From: Streptomyces graminofaciens
Lineage (GTDB): Bacteria > Actinomycetota > Actinomycetes > Streptomycetales > Streptomycetaceae
Reading direction: 5' to 3'
NCBI RefSeq assembly: GCF_030294945.1
Contig: NZ_AP018448.1
Location: forward strand, 6,230,001 to 6,294,000
DNA: 64,000 bases
Of this stretch, positions 15,932 through 24,411 are shown one piece after another. The translations under genes were made by a program, and so were the position numbers. The stretch's first letter is position 1; every line of letters starts with the position of its first letter. The notes under the pieces are model-generated. The model saw only the letters and a list, made by a program, of their open reading frames with translations. It was not told the DNA's origin and did no database searches.

Positions 15932-18900
15932 ATGGCCTACGAGGGCCGGCGCGACGGCGATGTGTACAACTCCTTCCACGGGAACGCAGACATCGTCGTC
16001 CAGTTTCGCGACAACTACGGCGAGATCCACATAGATCGCCCACCGGCGGCCGCGCCGCTGGAACGGGCCGCCGACGCCCTGGCCGAGGCGGTGTACCGGC
16101 AGTGGCGTGGTGAGGCAAGGGTCTGGGGCGTGGGTGGCGACCGGGTGCCGTTGGCGGTGCGCTGGGCGCCCCGGTCCCGGCGGGCCGACCATCCCCGGAA
16201 CGTGGGCGGACAGGTCGCGGGGCAGGGCGATCAACTGGACGGTCTGCTCGCCTCGTTCCTCGGTCTGCCGATCAGCCGTCTCGCGATCCTGGGCGAGGCC
16301 GGCTCGGGCAAGACCACCCTCGCCGTACTGCTGACGCTCGAACTGCTCAGCCGTCGGCTGGCGGCGGGGGCGGCAGGCAGGGGGGCCGGTGCGCACCGGG
16401 GTGCCCCGCCCGTGCCCGTGCTGTTCTCCCTCTCCTCCTGGGACCCCGACCGCGAGGAGTTCGGGGTCTGGATCACCCGGCGGCTCGCGGAGGATCACCC
16501 CGGGCTGCCCCGGATCGACGGGCGGCACCCGGCGCGGGAGTTGTGGCGCGACAGCGGTTCCCCGCTGCTGCCCGTGCTCGACGGGCTGGACGAGATGCCG
16601 GCCCATCGGCGTCACGCGGCGGTGGTCGCGATCAACTCTGCGCTGTACGACCGGCCGCTGATCCTCACCTCACGGACTGCGGAGTTCGACGCGCTCGCCC
16701 CGGCGGAGCTGGTGCTCCGCTCGACGGCCGTCATCGAGGGGCAGCCGGTCACCGCCGAGGACGCCGCCACGCACCTGGAGTTGAGTACGGCACCCGACGC
16801 GGAGGGGCAGGGGCGCTGGTCAGGGCTCTTACGGCGGGTTCGGGAGGACCCGTACGGGCCGGTGGCGGCCGCGCTGTCGACACCGCTGATGCTGTCGCTG
16901 GCCCGCACGGTCTACGCCCGGCGCTGGACCGATCCGGGCGAGCTGGCGGACAACGCCCGTTTCCCTGACCGGAGTTCGGTCGAGGAGCGGCTGCTCGACG
17001 AGTTCGTACCCGCGGTGTTCTCCGGGGAGATAGCCCCGCTCGACCGGGAGAATCCGCCGCGCCGCTGGTCGCCGCGGAGCGCCCGGCGCAGGCTGGGCGT
17101 CCTCGCCAGGCACCTCCAGCGGCAGGACACCACCGAGCTGGCCTGGTGGCGGCTGCACCTCTTATCCCTGCCCCGGTTGATGATCCTGCCCGCCATCATC
17201 CTGCTGGGGCTCGCGGTCTCGGAGGTGGCACGGGCGCTCGGCGAAGCGGTCACCGGGCCCCTGTCCACCGGCGACATGGACCAGCAACTGACCAGGCTGG
17301 TCGGCGAGCGCCTCGACTCCCCCGCCTACGGCGGCGCGCCCCCCGGCGGTTTCGGCCCGGCCCGCACGGCGGCCACGTCCGGGCTGGTCACCGGTCTGGT
17401 GTTCGGTACGGGTATTCAGGTCATGCTCCGCACCTGGTTCGCGCATTACCGCTTCGGCGAACCACGACGCCGGGCGAGCCTGCTGCGGCCGGGCGCGGCG
17501 GCCCGGTCCGCGCTGCACGCCACCTCCCCGCTCCGCGCCGTGATGGCGGTCCTGCTGATCCTCGTCCTCCCCGGCATCTCCGTGGTGCACGCCACCCTGT
17601 ACTACAACGGCGTCACCGGCATGGACGCGGCGCTGTCCCTGAGCTTCGGGTGCCTCACCGCCGCGTTCGTCTTCACCGTGCTGTTCGCCGCGCCGGCCGA
17701 CACCGAGCGGGACACGACCACACCCCGGGCGCTGATGCGTGCCGAACACATCGCACTGGCACGGTCGTTCGGCATCGTCGGCCCGCTGGTCGGCGTCGGG
17801 ACCGGCGCGAGGTTCTGGCCGTACGATCCCGTTGAAGGTGTCGCCGCCGGGCTCACGGCATGGATCGGTACGACGACGATGCTGGTGGTGATCAGCCCCT
17901 GGAGCCGCTGGGCCCTCGCCAAGGTCACCCTGGCCGTGACCGGTCAGGCCCCGTGGTCGCTGCTGCGGTTCCTGGAGGACGCCCGCCGCCAGGGCGTCCT
18001 GCGCCAGGTCGGCGGCAGCTATCAGTTCCGCAACGCCCGGCTCCAGGAACGCCTCGCCGAGGGCACCGCGCGCGGCGGCACCCGGCAGGCAGACGTACGC
18101 CGTGGTGCCCCGCCCCGCCTGCCCAACCCCTGGCTGCTCCGGCTGGACGGTGTCACGCCCACGGCGGACGCGGGGTGGAGCTTCCGGCTGCGCGTACGCC
18201 AGGTCACCCTCGCCCCGCTGAAGGCGGCACCCGCGGCGGCGGGCCTGTGGACACTCCAGGTCGCGGCCCGCGACGGCGTCGAGTCCCTGCCCTACCTCTG
18301 GGCCCCCGCCGTCCTCTTCCTCGGCGTCGGAGCCTTCATGTCGGGCCTCACCTGGCTCCTGCCCCGGCACACGGTGCGGGTGTGGGTGTCCCCGTACGCC
18401 GTCGCCTGCCACCGGCAGCGCCGCGAGTTCCGCTTCGACTGGCCCCACGTCGAGGAGGTCGCCGTCCGCCGCACCCGCCGCCTGGGCATGGACACCGGCC
18501 TCTACGGCATCCACGTACGCCTGCACCCCGACGCCCCGCGCGGCTCCCGGCTGCTGAGGAGCGACGGCAACTGGTACGTCCTCACCGACATCGGCCTGCG
18601 GCCCGTCCTGCCGCCCGGGCTGGAGGCGGCGCTCAGCGACTACGCCGGGGTGCGGTGGCGGCCACCGCACCAATCGGCCGTTCCGGTGGGCGCGGGTGGA
18701 GGCACGGGTGCGGTTCCCACGCCGGTGCCATCGCCGCCTCCACCCCCGCCGGTGCCTGTGCCATCGCCGCCCCCACCCCCACCCCCACCCCCGCCGGTGC
18801 CGGTGCCTGTGCCTGTGCCGGTGCCATCGCAGCCCCCTCCCCCGCCCGTCCCCCGCCAACCGCTCCTCATGCACGACCCCCGGTCCTGGTCGGGGCCGTC

Positions 18901-19828
18901 GGTCCCGCACAAGCAGGCGGACGACGGGACGGCGGCGGACGACGGCGGTCACTGGTTCATCGGCGTGCTGGGATGCGCCGCCGTGTTGGCGGCGACGCTC
19001 CCGGTCGTCGTACGGGCATGGCTGTCGACATCCGGCGACACCGGCTCCGTCGTGCCCGTCTGGGCCCCGGTCGTCGCGCTCGTCGGCCATCTGTTCCTCG
19101 CCGGTTACGGCACCGACCCCGCGACCGGCAGGCTGCCCGCCCCGGCAAGGGTGCTGCGACTGGTCGCCGCGGCGGCGTCGACGGCCACGGTCGTCGCCGT
19201 GACCGTCCCGGCCCGCGCCCTCGGCTGGATCGACCTCGCCCAGCTCACTGTCCTCTGCCTGGGCGTGCTCGTCTGCGCGGGCGACGGGGAGAGCGGAAAG
19301 GCCGGTGCGGCCGACGAGGAGGGCGGCTCCGCGTCCTGGTGGACGGAGCCGGTCACCGGCATCGCCCTCGTCTGCGCCGGCCTGGCCATCCCTCCCGCCG
19401 CGGCCTCCTCCACGACGGCGGTGGCGGCTCTCGCCCACCTGGTGGCCGCCGCTGCCGTCTTCGTCGGCAGCGGCGCCGTCTACCCCCTCAAGGCCCCCGA
19501 CCCCCGCCGCATCCCACCCGGCCCGTCCCGCTCCGGCCTGCTCTGGAACCGTCTGGCCCTGCCCGTCGCCCTGCTGCTCGGCGGCGGTTACACGGTCCTG
19601 TACGGCGGCACGGTCGGCTGCTGGCTCCTCGGCGCCGAAGCCGTGGTACTGCTCCTGGTGGCGTTCATGACGGACTCCCCGGCCACACCGGACGCGCAGG
19701 ACCCACAGGACCCACAGGACCCACAGGACCCACAGGAGACACCAGAGACACCAGACACACCTGAGCCGACCGACGCGACGCAGGACCCCTCGGCCACCTC
19801 GCCGAGCCCCCGGACCGACGAAGCCTGA
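15932..19828 (+). CDS. Membrane NACHT NTPase with N-terminal amyloid-signalling-like motif
   Basis: 1298 aa. Residues 11-34 (VYNSFHGNADIVVQFRDNYG, then EIHI) resemble the N-x-hydrophobic-G...VVQ...G-hydrophobic RHIM/PP-type motif found before bacterial NLR-like NTPases. A NACHT NTPase follows: Walker A GEAGSGKTT (121-129), Walker B LLPVLDGLDEM (212-222), sensor LTSR. A multi-helix membrane region spans about 405-660, then a PH-like beta segment (about 750-900), a Pro-rich repeat linker (about 925-985) and further C-terminal helices, ending in QDP repeats. Two TTA codons (16829-16831, 17162-17164) suggest bldA-dependent translation. It begins a rightward block with conservon genes. Ligand and output are unknown. 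Confidence 0.8.
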   Translation: MAYEGRRDGDVYNSFHGNADIVVQFRDNYGEIHIDRPPAAAPLERAADALAEAVYRQWRGEARVWGVGGDRVPLAVRWAPRSRRADHPRNVGGQVAGQGDQLDGLLASFLGLPISRLAILGEAGSGKTTLAVLLTLELLSRRLAAGAAGRGAGAHRGAPPVPVLFSLSSWDPDREEFGVWITRRLAEDHPGLPRIDGRHPARELWRDSGSPLLPVLDGLDEMPAHRRHAAVVAINSALYDRPLILTSRTAEFDALAPAELVLRSTAVIEGQPVTAEDAATHLELSTAPDAEGQGRWSGLLRRVREDPYGPVAAALSTPLMLSLARTVYARRWTDPGELADNARFPDRSSVEERLLDEFVPAVFSGEIAPLDRENPPRRWSPRSARRRLGVLARHLQRQDTTELAWWRLHLLSLPRLMILPAIILLGLAVSEVARALGEAVTGPLSTGDMDQQLTRLVGERLDSPAYGGAPPGGFGPARTAATSGLVTGLVFGTGIQVMLRTWFAHYRFGEPRRRASLLRPGAAARSALHATSPLRAVMAVLLILVLPGISVVHATLYYNGVTGMDAALSLSFGCLTAAFVFTVLFAAPADTERDTTTPRALMRAEHIALARSFGIVGPLVGVGTGARFWPYDPVEGVAAGLTAWIGTTTMLVVISPWSRWALAKVTLAVTGQAPWSLLRFLEDARRQGVLRQVGGSYQFRNARLQERLAEGTARGGTRQADVRRGAPPRLPNPWLLRLDGVTPTADAGWSFRLRVRQVTLAPLKAAPAAAGLWTLQVAARDGVESLPYLWAPAVLFLGVGAFMSGLTWLLPRHTVRVWVSPYAVACHRQRREFRFDWPHVEEVAVRRTRRLGMDTGLYGIHVRLHPDAPRGSRLLRSDGNWYVLTDIGLRPVLPPGLEAALSDYAGVRWRPPHQSAVPVGAGGGTGAVPTPVPSPPPPPPVPVPSPPPPPPPPPPVPVPVPVPVPSQPPPPPVPRQPLLMHDPRSWSGPSVPHKQADDGTAADDGGHWFIGVLGCAAVLAATLPVVVRAWLSTSGDTGSVVPVWAPVVALVGHLFLAGYGTDPATGRLPAPARVLRLVAAAASTATVVAVTVPARALGWIDLAQLTVLCLGVLVCAGDGESGKAGAADEEGGSASWWTEPVTGIALVCAGLAIPPAAASSTTAVAALAHLVAAAAVFVGSGAVYPLKAPDPRRIPPGPSRSGLLWNRLALPVALLLGGGYTVLYGGTVGCWLLGAEAVVLLLVAFMTDSPATPDAQDPQDPQDPQDPQETPETPDTPEPTDATQDPSATSPSPRTDEA
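18725..18850 (+). repeat. Pro-rich repeat in the NACHT gene
   Basis: CCGCCTCCACCCCC and GGTGCCTGTGCC units alternate and encode PPPPPPVPVP-type linkers. In-frame expansion or contraction would alter the spacing between the PH-like part and the last membrane helices. Confidence 0.7.
19696..19764 (+). repeat. 9-bp tandem repeat at the 3' end of the NACHT gene
   Basis: CAGGACCCA is repeated about five times, encoding QDPQDPQDP, then grades into CACCAGAGA-type units encoding ETPETPDTP. The unit is a multiple of three, so copy changes keep frame. Confidence 0.8.
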
Positions 19829-20139
19829 GCCCCTGCCCCCGCTGCCGCCCCCGCCCCGCCCCCGCCCCCGCCCCCGCCGCATGCCGCCAACCCGGCTTCC
19901 GCTCATCCGGAACGTCGGCGGCACGATCACATACAGCCCGGCCCGGGGCGTCACTGCCCGCATCCCGGACGCCTCCTGGGAACGCGACCGCATACCGACC
20001 ACATGCCCATCGAATGCCGTGCGGATTGCGAGGACACCCTCGGAAAGGTGCCCGAGCCAATCGCTAACTCCCATATAGTGACGGCCAATTGAGCACCAAG
20101 TGTCGCTTCTCGATCAGGAACCGACCGAGGACAATATCC
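19829..20139 (+). promoter_or_regulatory. Intergenic region with cvn-operon promoter
   Basis: 311 bp without a gene. It begins with a C-rich CCGCCCC run (19835-19880). TATAGT at 20074-20079 is a good -10 candidate 60 bp before cvnA; no clear -35 is visible. Nothing else is recognised. Confidence 0.4.
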
Positions 20140-22302
20140 ATGACCCCGCCCGCGCCCAGTCCCCCAGGCGAACGACCGACCCTCCGCAGCATCCTGCCTC
20201 TCCCCCTGGTCACCGCCCTGCTCGGCGCGGTCGCGGTGGGCACCGCCGTCGCCCTGGCACCGCGCTCGGTACGGCTGCCCCTGGCCTGCGGCGCGGGCGC
20301 CGCCGCCTTTCTGCTCACCCTCGCCGTCGCGTTCGCCGTCCACGCCCGCCGCTCGGCGGGGCTGCTGCGCCACCGGTTGAACGCCGTCTCCCGTGACACC
20401 GGTCTGCTGCTCCAGGAACGGGCGCGGCTGGCCGAGGACTTCGGACAGGAACGGGGGCGGCTGACCGAGGAGTTCGTGCGCGAACGGGCCCGGCTCGCGG
20501 AGGAGTACGCACGTGAACGGGCGCGACTCGCCAAAGAGTTCGAGCGCGAGCGCGGCCGCACGGCCGACGAGCGGACCCGCTGGGACGAGGCCCGCTCGCA
20601 CCTCGCCGAACGCGCCCGCCGCGCCGAGTCCGACCGCACCGCCGCCCTCGCCGTGACCGCCAACGTGGCCGGCCGGATGCAGGCCCTGGCCACCGGCACG
20701 CTCGCCGATCTACGCGCGATGGAGGAACGTCACGCCGACGAGGACGTCCTCGCCGACCTGCTCCATCTCGACCACCGCACCGCGCAGGCCGGCCGTCTCG
20801 CCGACTCCGTCGCCGTCCTCGCGGGCGCCCGCTCGGGCCGCCGCTGGGCGCGCCCCATCCCGATGGAGTCGATCCTGCGCGGCGCGATGGGCCGCATCGG
20901 CGCCTACCGCCGGGTCCGGCTGCACTCCTCCAGCGACTCCGCCGTCGCCGGGCACGCCGCAGAGGGCGTGATGCACGCGCTCGCCGAACTCCTCGACAAC
21001 GCGGCCAACTTCTCGCCGCCGACCGCCGAGGTGCACGTGTACGTGGAGGAGGTACCGGCCGGTGTCATCGTCTCCGTCGAGGACGCGGGCCTGGTCATGA
21101 GCGACGTCCAGCTGCGCCGCGCCGAGCGCGCGGTGTCGGGCGAGGCCTCCGACCTCACCAGCCTGACCGGCACCCGCCTCGGCCTCGCCGTCGTCGGCCG
21201 CCTGGCCCGCAAGTACGGCCTGACGGTCTCCTTCCGCCCGTCCGCCCGCGGCGGCACGGGTGTGTTGATGCTGATCCCCCAGGACGTCCTGGCCAGTACG
21301 GCACCTCCGGCCACCCCCGCACCGGCCGCGCCCACGCCCGCGGCCCCCACGTCCGACGGCCTGTCGTACGCGGCCCTCTCCGGCTCGCTTCCCGGCCCCG
21401 GCCCCGGCCCACAGGACCCGCGCCCCGAACCGACGCCGACACACGAGTCCCCGTCGTCCACCTGGGAGTCCGCGGGCTCCGGGGGCTTTGCGGGCTCCGC
21501 GGGCTCCGGGGGCTCTGCGGGCTCCGGGGACCACGGCGACTCCGGGGACCCCGGGTCCGGCGAGTACCCCGGCCTCCCCCGGCGCCGCCGCGGCCGCTCC
21601 CTCGCGGAGGCGGAGGCCCGCACCCGTGCCCAGGCCGACGCCGACACCGGGTCCGGCGCCAGGAGGGCAGACGACGGCGACGACCGGGACGACACCGGCG
21701 CCCAGGCGGCCGCCCGCTTCAGCAGCTTCCGCCGCGCGGTCCGCGGCACGGGCGGACTCGACCAGGCGTTCGTCCAGGGGACGGCGACGGAAGCGGACAC
21801 CGTCGAGGAGACCGAGGGCATCAAGGCGGTCGAGACGGTCGAGGCCGTCGCCGCGTTCGAGGACGAGGAGGTCGTCGACGTACGACCGCCGGTACCGCTC
21901 CCCGCCCCGGAGCCGCCCGCCGTTCAGGAGCCCGCGTACTACTCCCTCGACGCCGCCTCCGGCATCCCCGTCGTCGACGCCGTCGTACTCGAACCCGTGC
22001 GGGACCTCCGTGAGTCCCTGCCCGAGGCCGTACGAGAGCTGCTGCGGGAAGCCGTACGGGACCCAAAGCCCGAACCGCACCCCGCCCCGCACCCCGAACC
22101 GCACCCCGAACCACACCCCGATCCGTACCTTTCAGCGGAACCGCAGCCCGCATCCCGCCTCGAACCGCACTCCGAACCGCACTCCGAACCGCACGCCGAA
22201 CCGGACGAGACCCAGCCCGCCCCCGCCTACGACCCGTACAGCCCGTACACCTCCTACTCCACGTACCCGCAACCGCACCCGGAAGGCGGCCCCACCCCAT
22301 GA
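20140..22302 (+). CDS. cvnA: Conservon sensor histidine kinase-like protein (CvnA type)
   Basis: 720 aa. Two N-terminal helices (about 18-40, 48-69) anchor it in the membrane. A cytoplasmic coiled coil is built from five 11-residue units (93-147, ERARLAEDFGQ type). Then a HisKA-like segment (LLHLDHRTAQAGRLADSVAV) and a HATPase_c domain with N-box LLDNAANFSPP, G1 VEDAG and GTRLGLAVVGRLARKYGL. The tail is long and Pro/Glu/His-rich (EPHPEPHP repeats at about 645-690). CvnA proteins are thought to form a membrane complex with CvnB-D. ATG at 20140 has GAGGA upstream; cvnB overlaps its stop by four bases. Confidence 0.88.
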   Translation: MTPPAPSPPGERPTLRSILPLPLVTALLGAVAVGTAVALAPRSVRLPLACGAGAAAFLLTLAVAFAVHARRSAGLLRHRLNAVSRDTGLLLQERARLAEDFGQERGRLTEEFVRERARLAEEYARERARLAKEFERERGRTADERTRWDEARSHLAERARRAESDRTAALAVTANVAGRMQALATGTLADLRAMEERHADEDVLADLLHLDHRTAQAGRLADSVAVLAGARSGRRWARPIPMESILRGAMGRIGAYRRVRLHSSSDSAVAGHAAEGVMHALAELLDNAANFSPPTAEVHVYVEEVPAGVIVSVEDAGLVMSDVQLRRAERAVSGEASDLTSLTGTRLGLAVVGRLARKYGLTVSFRPSARGGTGVLMLIPQDVLASTAPPATPAPAAPTPAAPTSDGLSYAALSGSLPGPGPGPQDPRPEPTPTHESPSSTWESAGSGGFAGSAGSGGSAGSGDHGDSGDPGSGEYPGLPRRRRGRSLAEAEARTRAQADADTGSGARRADDGDDRDDTGAQAAARFSSFRRAVRGTGGLDQAFVQGTATEADTVEETEGIKAVETVEAVAAFEDEEVVDVRPPVPLPAPEPPAVQEPAYYSLDAASGIPVVDAVVLEPVRDLRESLPEAVRELLREAVRDPKPEPHPAPHPEPHPEPHPDPYLSAEPQPASRLEPHSEPHSEPHAEPDETQPAPAYDPYSPYTSYSTYPQPHPEGGPTP
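20416..20580 (+). repeat. Five 33-bp units encoding a hendecad coiled coil
   Basis: Residues 93-103, 104-114, 115-125, 126-136 and 137-147 are variants of ERARLAEEFxR. The 11-residue period predicts a right-handed or straight coiled coil between membrane and kinase domain. Confidence 0.8.
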
Positions 22303-22712
22303 CCGGCACCGGCACCACCGCCGACGACAGGCTCACCTGGCTCATGGAAGGGCTTCTGGAACGCACCCCGGGTGCCCGGCACGCGCTCGTGCTCTCCCGG
22401 GACGGGCTGAAACTGTGCCGTACGCCGGAGCTGTCGATCGACCGGGCCGACCAGCTCGCCGCGATCGCCGCCGGCATCCAGTCGCTGTCCCACGGGGCGT
22501 CGGTGGAGTTCGGCGACGGCAGCGGCGGGGTGCGCTCGGCGATCGCGGAGTTCTACGGCGGGGTGCTGTTCATCGTGGAGGCGGGCGAGGGCGCGCATCT
22601 GGCCGTCGTCACGGACGAGGAAGCGGACGCCGGGCTGGTCGGACACAACATGGGCGAGCTGGTCGAACAACTCGGTGAACACCTGAGCGCTCGGCCACGT
22701 ACGACGTCATGA
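22299..22712 (+). CDS. cvnB: Roadblock/LC7-domain protein (CvnB type)
   Basis: 137 aa, one Roadblock/LC7 domain (LTWLMEGLLERTPGARHALV, then LSRDGLKLCRTPELSIDRAD). These proteins are regulators of small Ras-like GTPases such as MglA, and in conservons the normal partner is CvnD. That partner is missing here. Start overlaps the cvnA stop (ATGA) and the stop overlaps cvnC in the same way, so the genes are translationally coupled. Confidence 0.9.
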   Translation: MTGTGTTADDRLTWLMEGLLERTPGARHALVLSRDGLKLCRTPELSIDRADQLAAIAAGIQSLSHGASVEFGDGSGGVRSAIAEFYGGVLFIVEAGEGAHLAVVTDEEADAGLVGHNMGELVEQLGEHLSARPRTTS

Positions 22713-23056
22713 GCCGCCCCGGCAGGGACGACGCGCCCGACCGGCTGTACACCCTCACGGGAGGGCGCATCCGGTCCGCGCCCGGGACCCCGTTCGACCT
22801 GGTGACACTCGTCGTCGCCGAGGTCGGTCCGGTGCCGGGGATGCAGTCGGAGCACGCGACGATCCTGCGGCTCGCCAAGCGGCCGACGGCGGTGGTGGAG
22901 ATCGCCGCCGAGCTGCGGCTGCCGGTGAGCATCACGAAGGTCCTGCTCTCCGACCTCCTGGCCGCGGGCCGCGTCAGCGCCCGGCATCCGCGCCGGGCCA
23001 CGCTGATCGACCTAGACATTCTGGAGCAGGTACTAGTTGGACTCCGCAACCTCTGA
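22709..23056 (+). CDS. cvnC: DUF742 protein (CvnC type)
   Basis: 115 aa DUF742 with the conserved RLYTLTGGRIRSAPGTPFDL opening and a winged-helix-like centre (ILRLAKRPTAVVEIAAELRL, then PVSITKVLLSDLLAAGRV). It may bind DNA or bridge CvnB and the GTPase; the function is not established. The last codons (ILEQVLVGLRNL) overlap the next start by 20 bases, exactly where cvnD would normally begin. Confidence 0.9.
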   Translation: MSRPGRDDAPDRLYTLTGGRIRSAPGTPFDLVTLVVAEVGPVPGMQSEHATILRLAKRPTAVVEIAAELRLPVSITKVLLSDLLAAGRVSARHPRRATLIDLDILEQVLVGLRNL

Positions 23057-24365
23057 GAACGACGGGCCCGGGTGGACGGCCGGGGACGACTGGGTCATCG
23101 AGCCACCCGGTCCCATGCCCGGTCCCATGCCCGACCCGACGCCCGACCCGATGCCCGCCCCCATCCCCGTCATCGGCGCCCGCTTCCAGGGCGAACCCGC
23201 CACCCTCTACCGGGAGTTGCGGCGCGAGCACGGCGATGTCGTACCCGTGCTGCTGGACGGGGGCGTACCGGCGTGGCTGGTGCTCGGCTATCGCGAGCTG
23301 CATCAGGTGACCAGCGACCCGGTGCTGTTCAGCCGGGACTCGGAGCTGTGGAACCAGTGGGCGAACATCCCGCCCGACTGGCCGCTGCTGCCGGTGATCA
23401 GCCGGGAGCAGCCGTCGATCCTGGGCACGGTCGGCGAACGGCACCGCGAGCGGGCGACGATGGTCGGGGACGCGCTGGAGGCCGTCGATCCGCTGGCGTT
23501 GCGCGGTCATGTCGAGCGGTTCGCCGACGAGTTGATCGACGCGGTGTGCGAGACGGGCCGGGCGGACCTGGTGACGCAGTACGCGGCGCTGCTGCCGGTG
23601 CGCGTGCTGGCGTTCCTCTTCGGTTTCCCGGAGGAGCAGGGTCCGGGGCTGGTCGCCGCCATGAACGACATTCTCGACGGGCACGAGCGGGCGATGGCCG
23701 GCGAGGCCCATCTGACGTCTTCGATGGCCCGGTTGGTGGACGAGCGCCGCCACCGCCCCGCCGACGACGTGGTGTCCCGTGTCCTCGCCAACCCCTACGG
23801 CTTCACGGTCGAGGAGGTCACCCACGACGTGATGGTCATGCTGGCGGCCGGGCACCAGCCGACGGCCGACTGGATCGGCAACTCGCTGCGGCTGATGCTG
23901 ACGGACGAGCGGTTCGCGGCCTCGCTGTTCGGGGGACGCAGCAGTGTGGCGGAGGCCATGAACGAGGTCCTGTGGGAGGACGCGCCCATCCAGAACGCGG
24001 CCGGCCGCTGGACCACCCGCGACACCGGCCTCGGCGGCCGTCGCCTGCGCGCCGGCGACCTCGTCCTGCTCGGCCTCCAGGGCGCCAACTCCGACCCCCG
24101 GGTCCGTACCCCCGGCGCCGCGCTCACCGGCGGCAACAACGCCCACTTCTCCTTCGGCCACGGCGAACACCGCTGCCCGTTCCCGGCCCAGGAGGTCGCC
24201 GAGGTCATCGCCCGGACCGGCATCGAGGTCGTACTGGACCGCCTGCCGGACATCGACCTGGCCGTCCCCGCGGAGCAGTTGAGGCGCCGCGCTTCGCCGT
24301 GGCTGCGGGGGTTGGTGGGGTTGCCGGTGCGGTTCGAGCCTACGGCGGCTGTCGGGCGGGGGTGA
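23037..24365 (+). CDS. Cytochrome P450, CYP157-like, lacking EXXR
   Basis: 442 aa from a TTG at 23037 (ATG at 23115 is an alternative). The heme-binding motif is FGHGEHRCPF with Cys380; the I-helix reads MVMLAAGHQPTADW. The K-helix EXXR motif reads E310-V-L-W, so the normally invariant Arg is Trp, as described for the CYP157 family (EQSLW in S. coelicolor). CYP157 genes are often attached to conservons. The N-terminus has a Pro-Met-rich repeat (PGPMPGPMPDPTPDPMPAP) without family similarity, and the first residues (MDSATSEN) overlap cvnC, which would fit fusion to a deleted cvnD start. Substrate and redox partner unknown. Confidence 0.9.
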   Translation: MDSATSENDGPGWTAGDDWVIEPPGPMPGPMPDPTPDPMPAPIPVIGARFQGEPATLYRELRREHGDVVPVLLDGGVPAWLVLGYRELHQVTSDPVLFSRDSELWNQWANIPPDWPLLPVISREQPSILGTVGERHRERATMVGDALEAVDPLALRGHVERFADELIDAVCETGRADLVTQYAALLPVRVLAFLFGFPEEQGPGLVAAMNDILDGHERAMAGEAHLTSSMARLVDERRHRPADDVVSRVLANPYGFTVEEVTHDVMVMLAAGHQPTADWIGNSLRLMLTDERFAASLFGGRSSVAEAMNEVLWEDAPIQNAAGRWTTRDTGLGGRRLRAGDLVLLGLQGANSDPRVRTPGAALTGGNNAHFSFGHGEHRCPFPAQEVAEVIARTGIEVVLDRLPDIDLAVPAEQLRRRASPWLRGLVGLPVRFEPTAAVGRG

Positions 24366-24411
24366 GCCGCCGAGTCGCGGGGTCGGGCGAGGGCTGGTAG
24401 TTCTGGAAGTC

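Noticed and set aside
17162..20074. 970-codon minus-strand frame opposite the NACHT and its downstream gap
   Set aside because: Low-complexity shadow text with no motif; the plus strand encodes Walker A and B.
22709..23140. Hidden cvnD GTPase
   Set aside because: All frames read between cvnC and the P450 core; no GxxxxGK(S/T) P-loop is present.
23072..24400. Second 442-codon frame parallel to the P450
   Set aside because: Arg/Gly/Ala-rich shadow in a wrong phase; the heme Cys motif is in the other frame.
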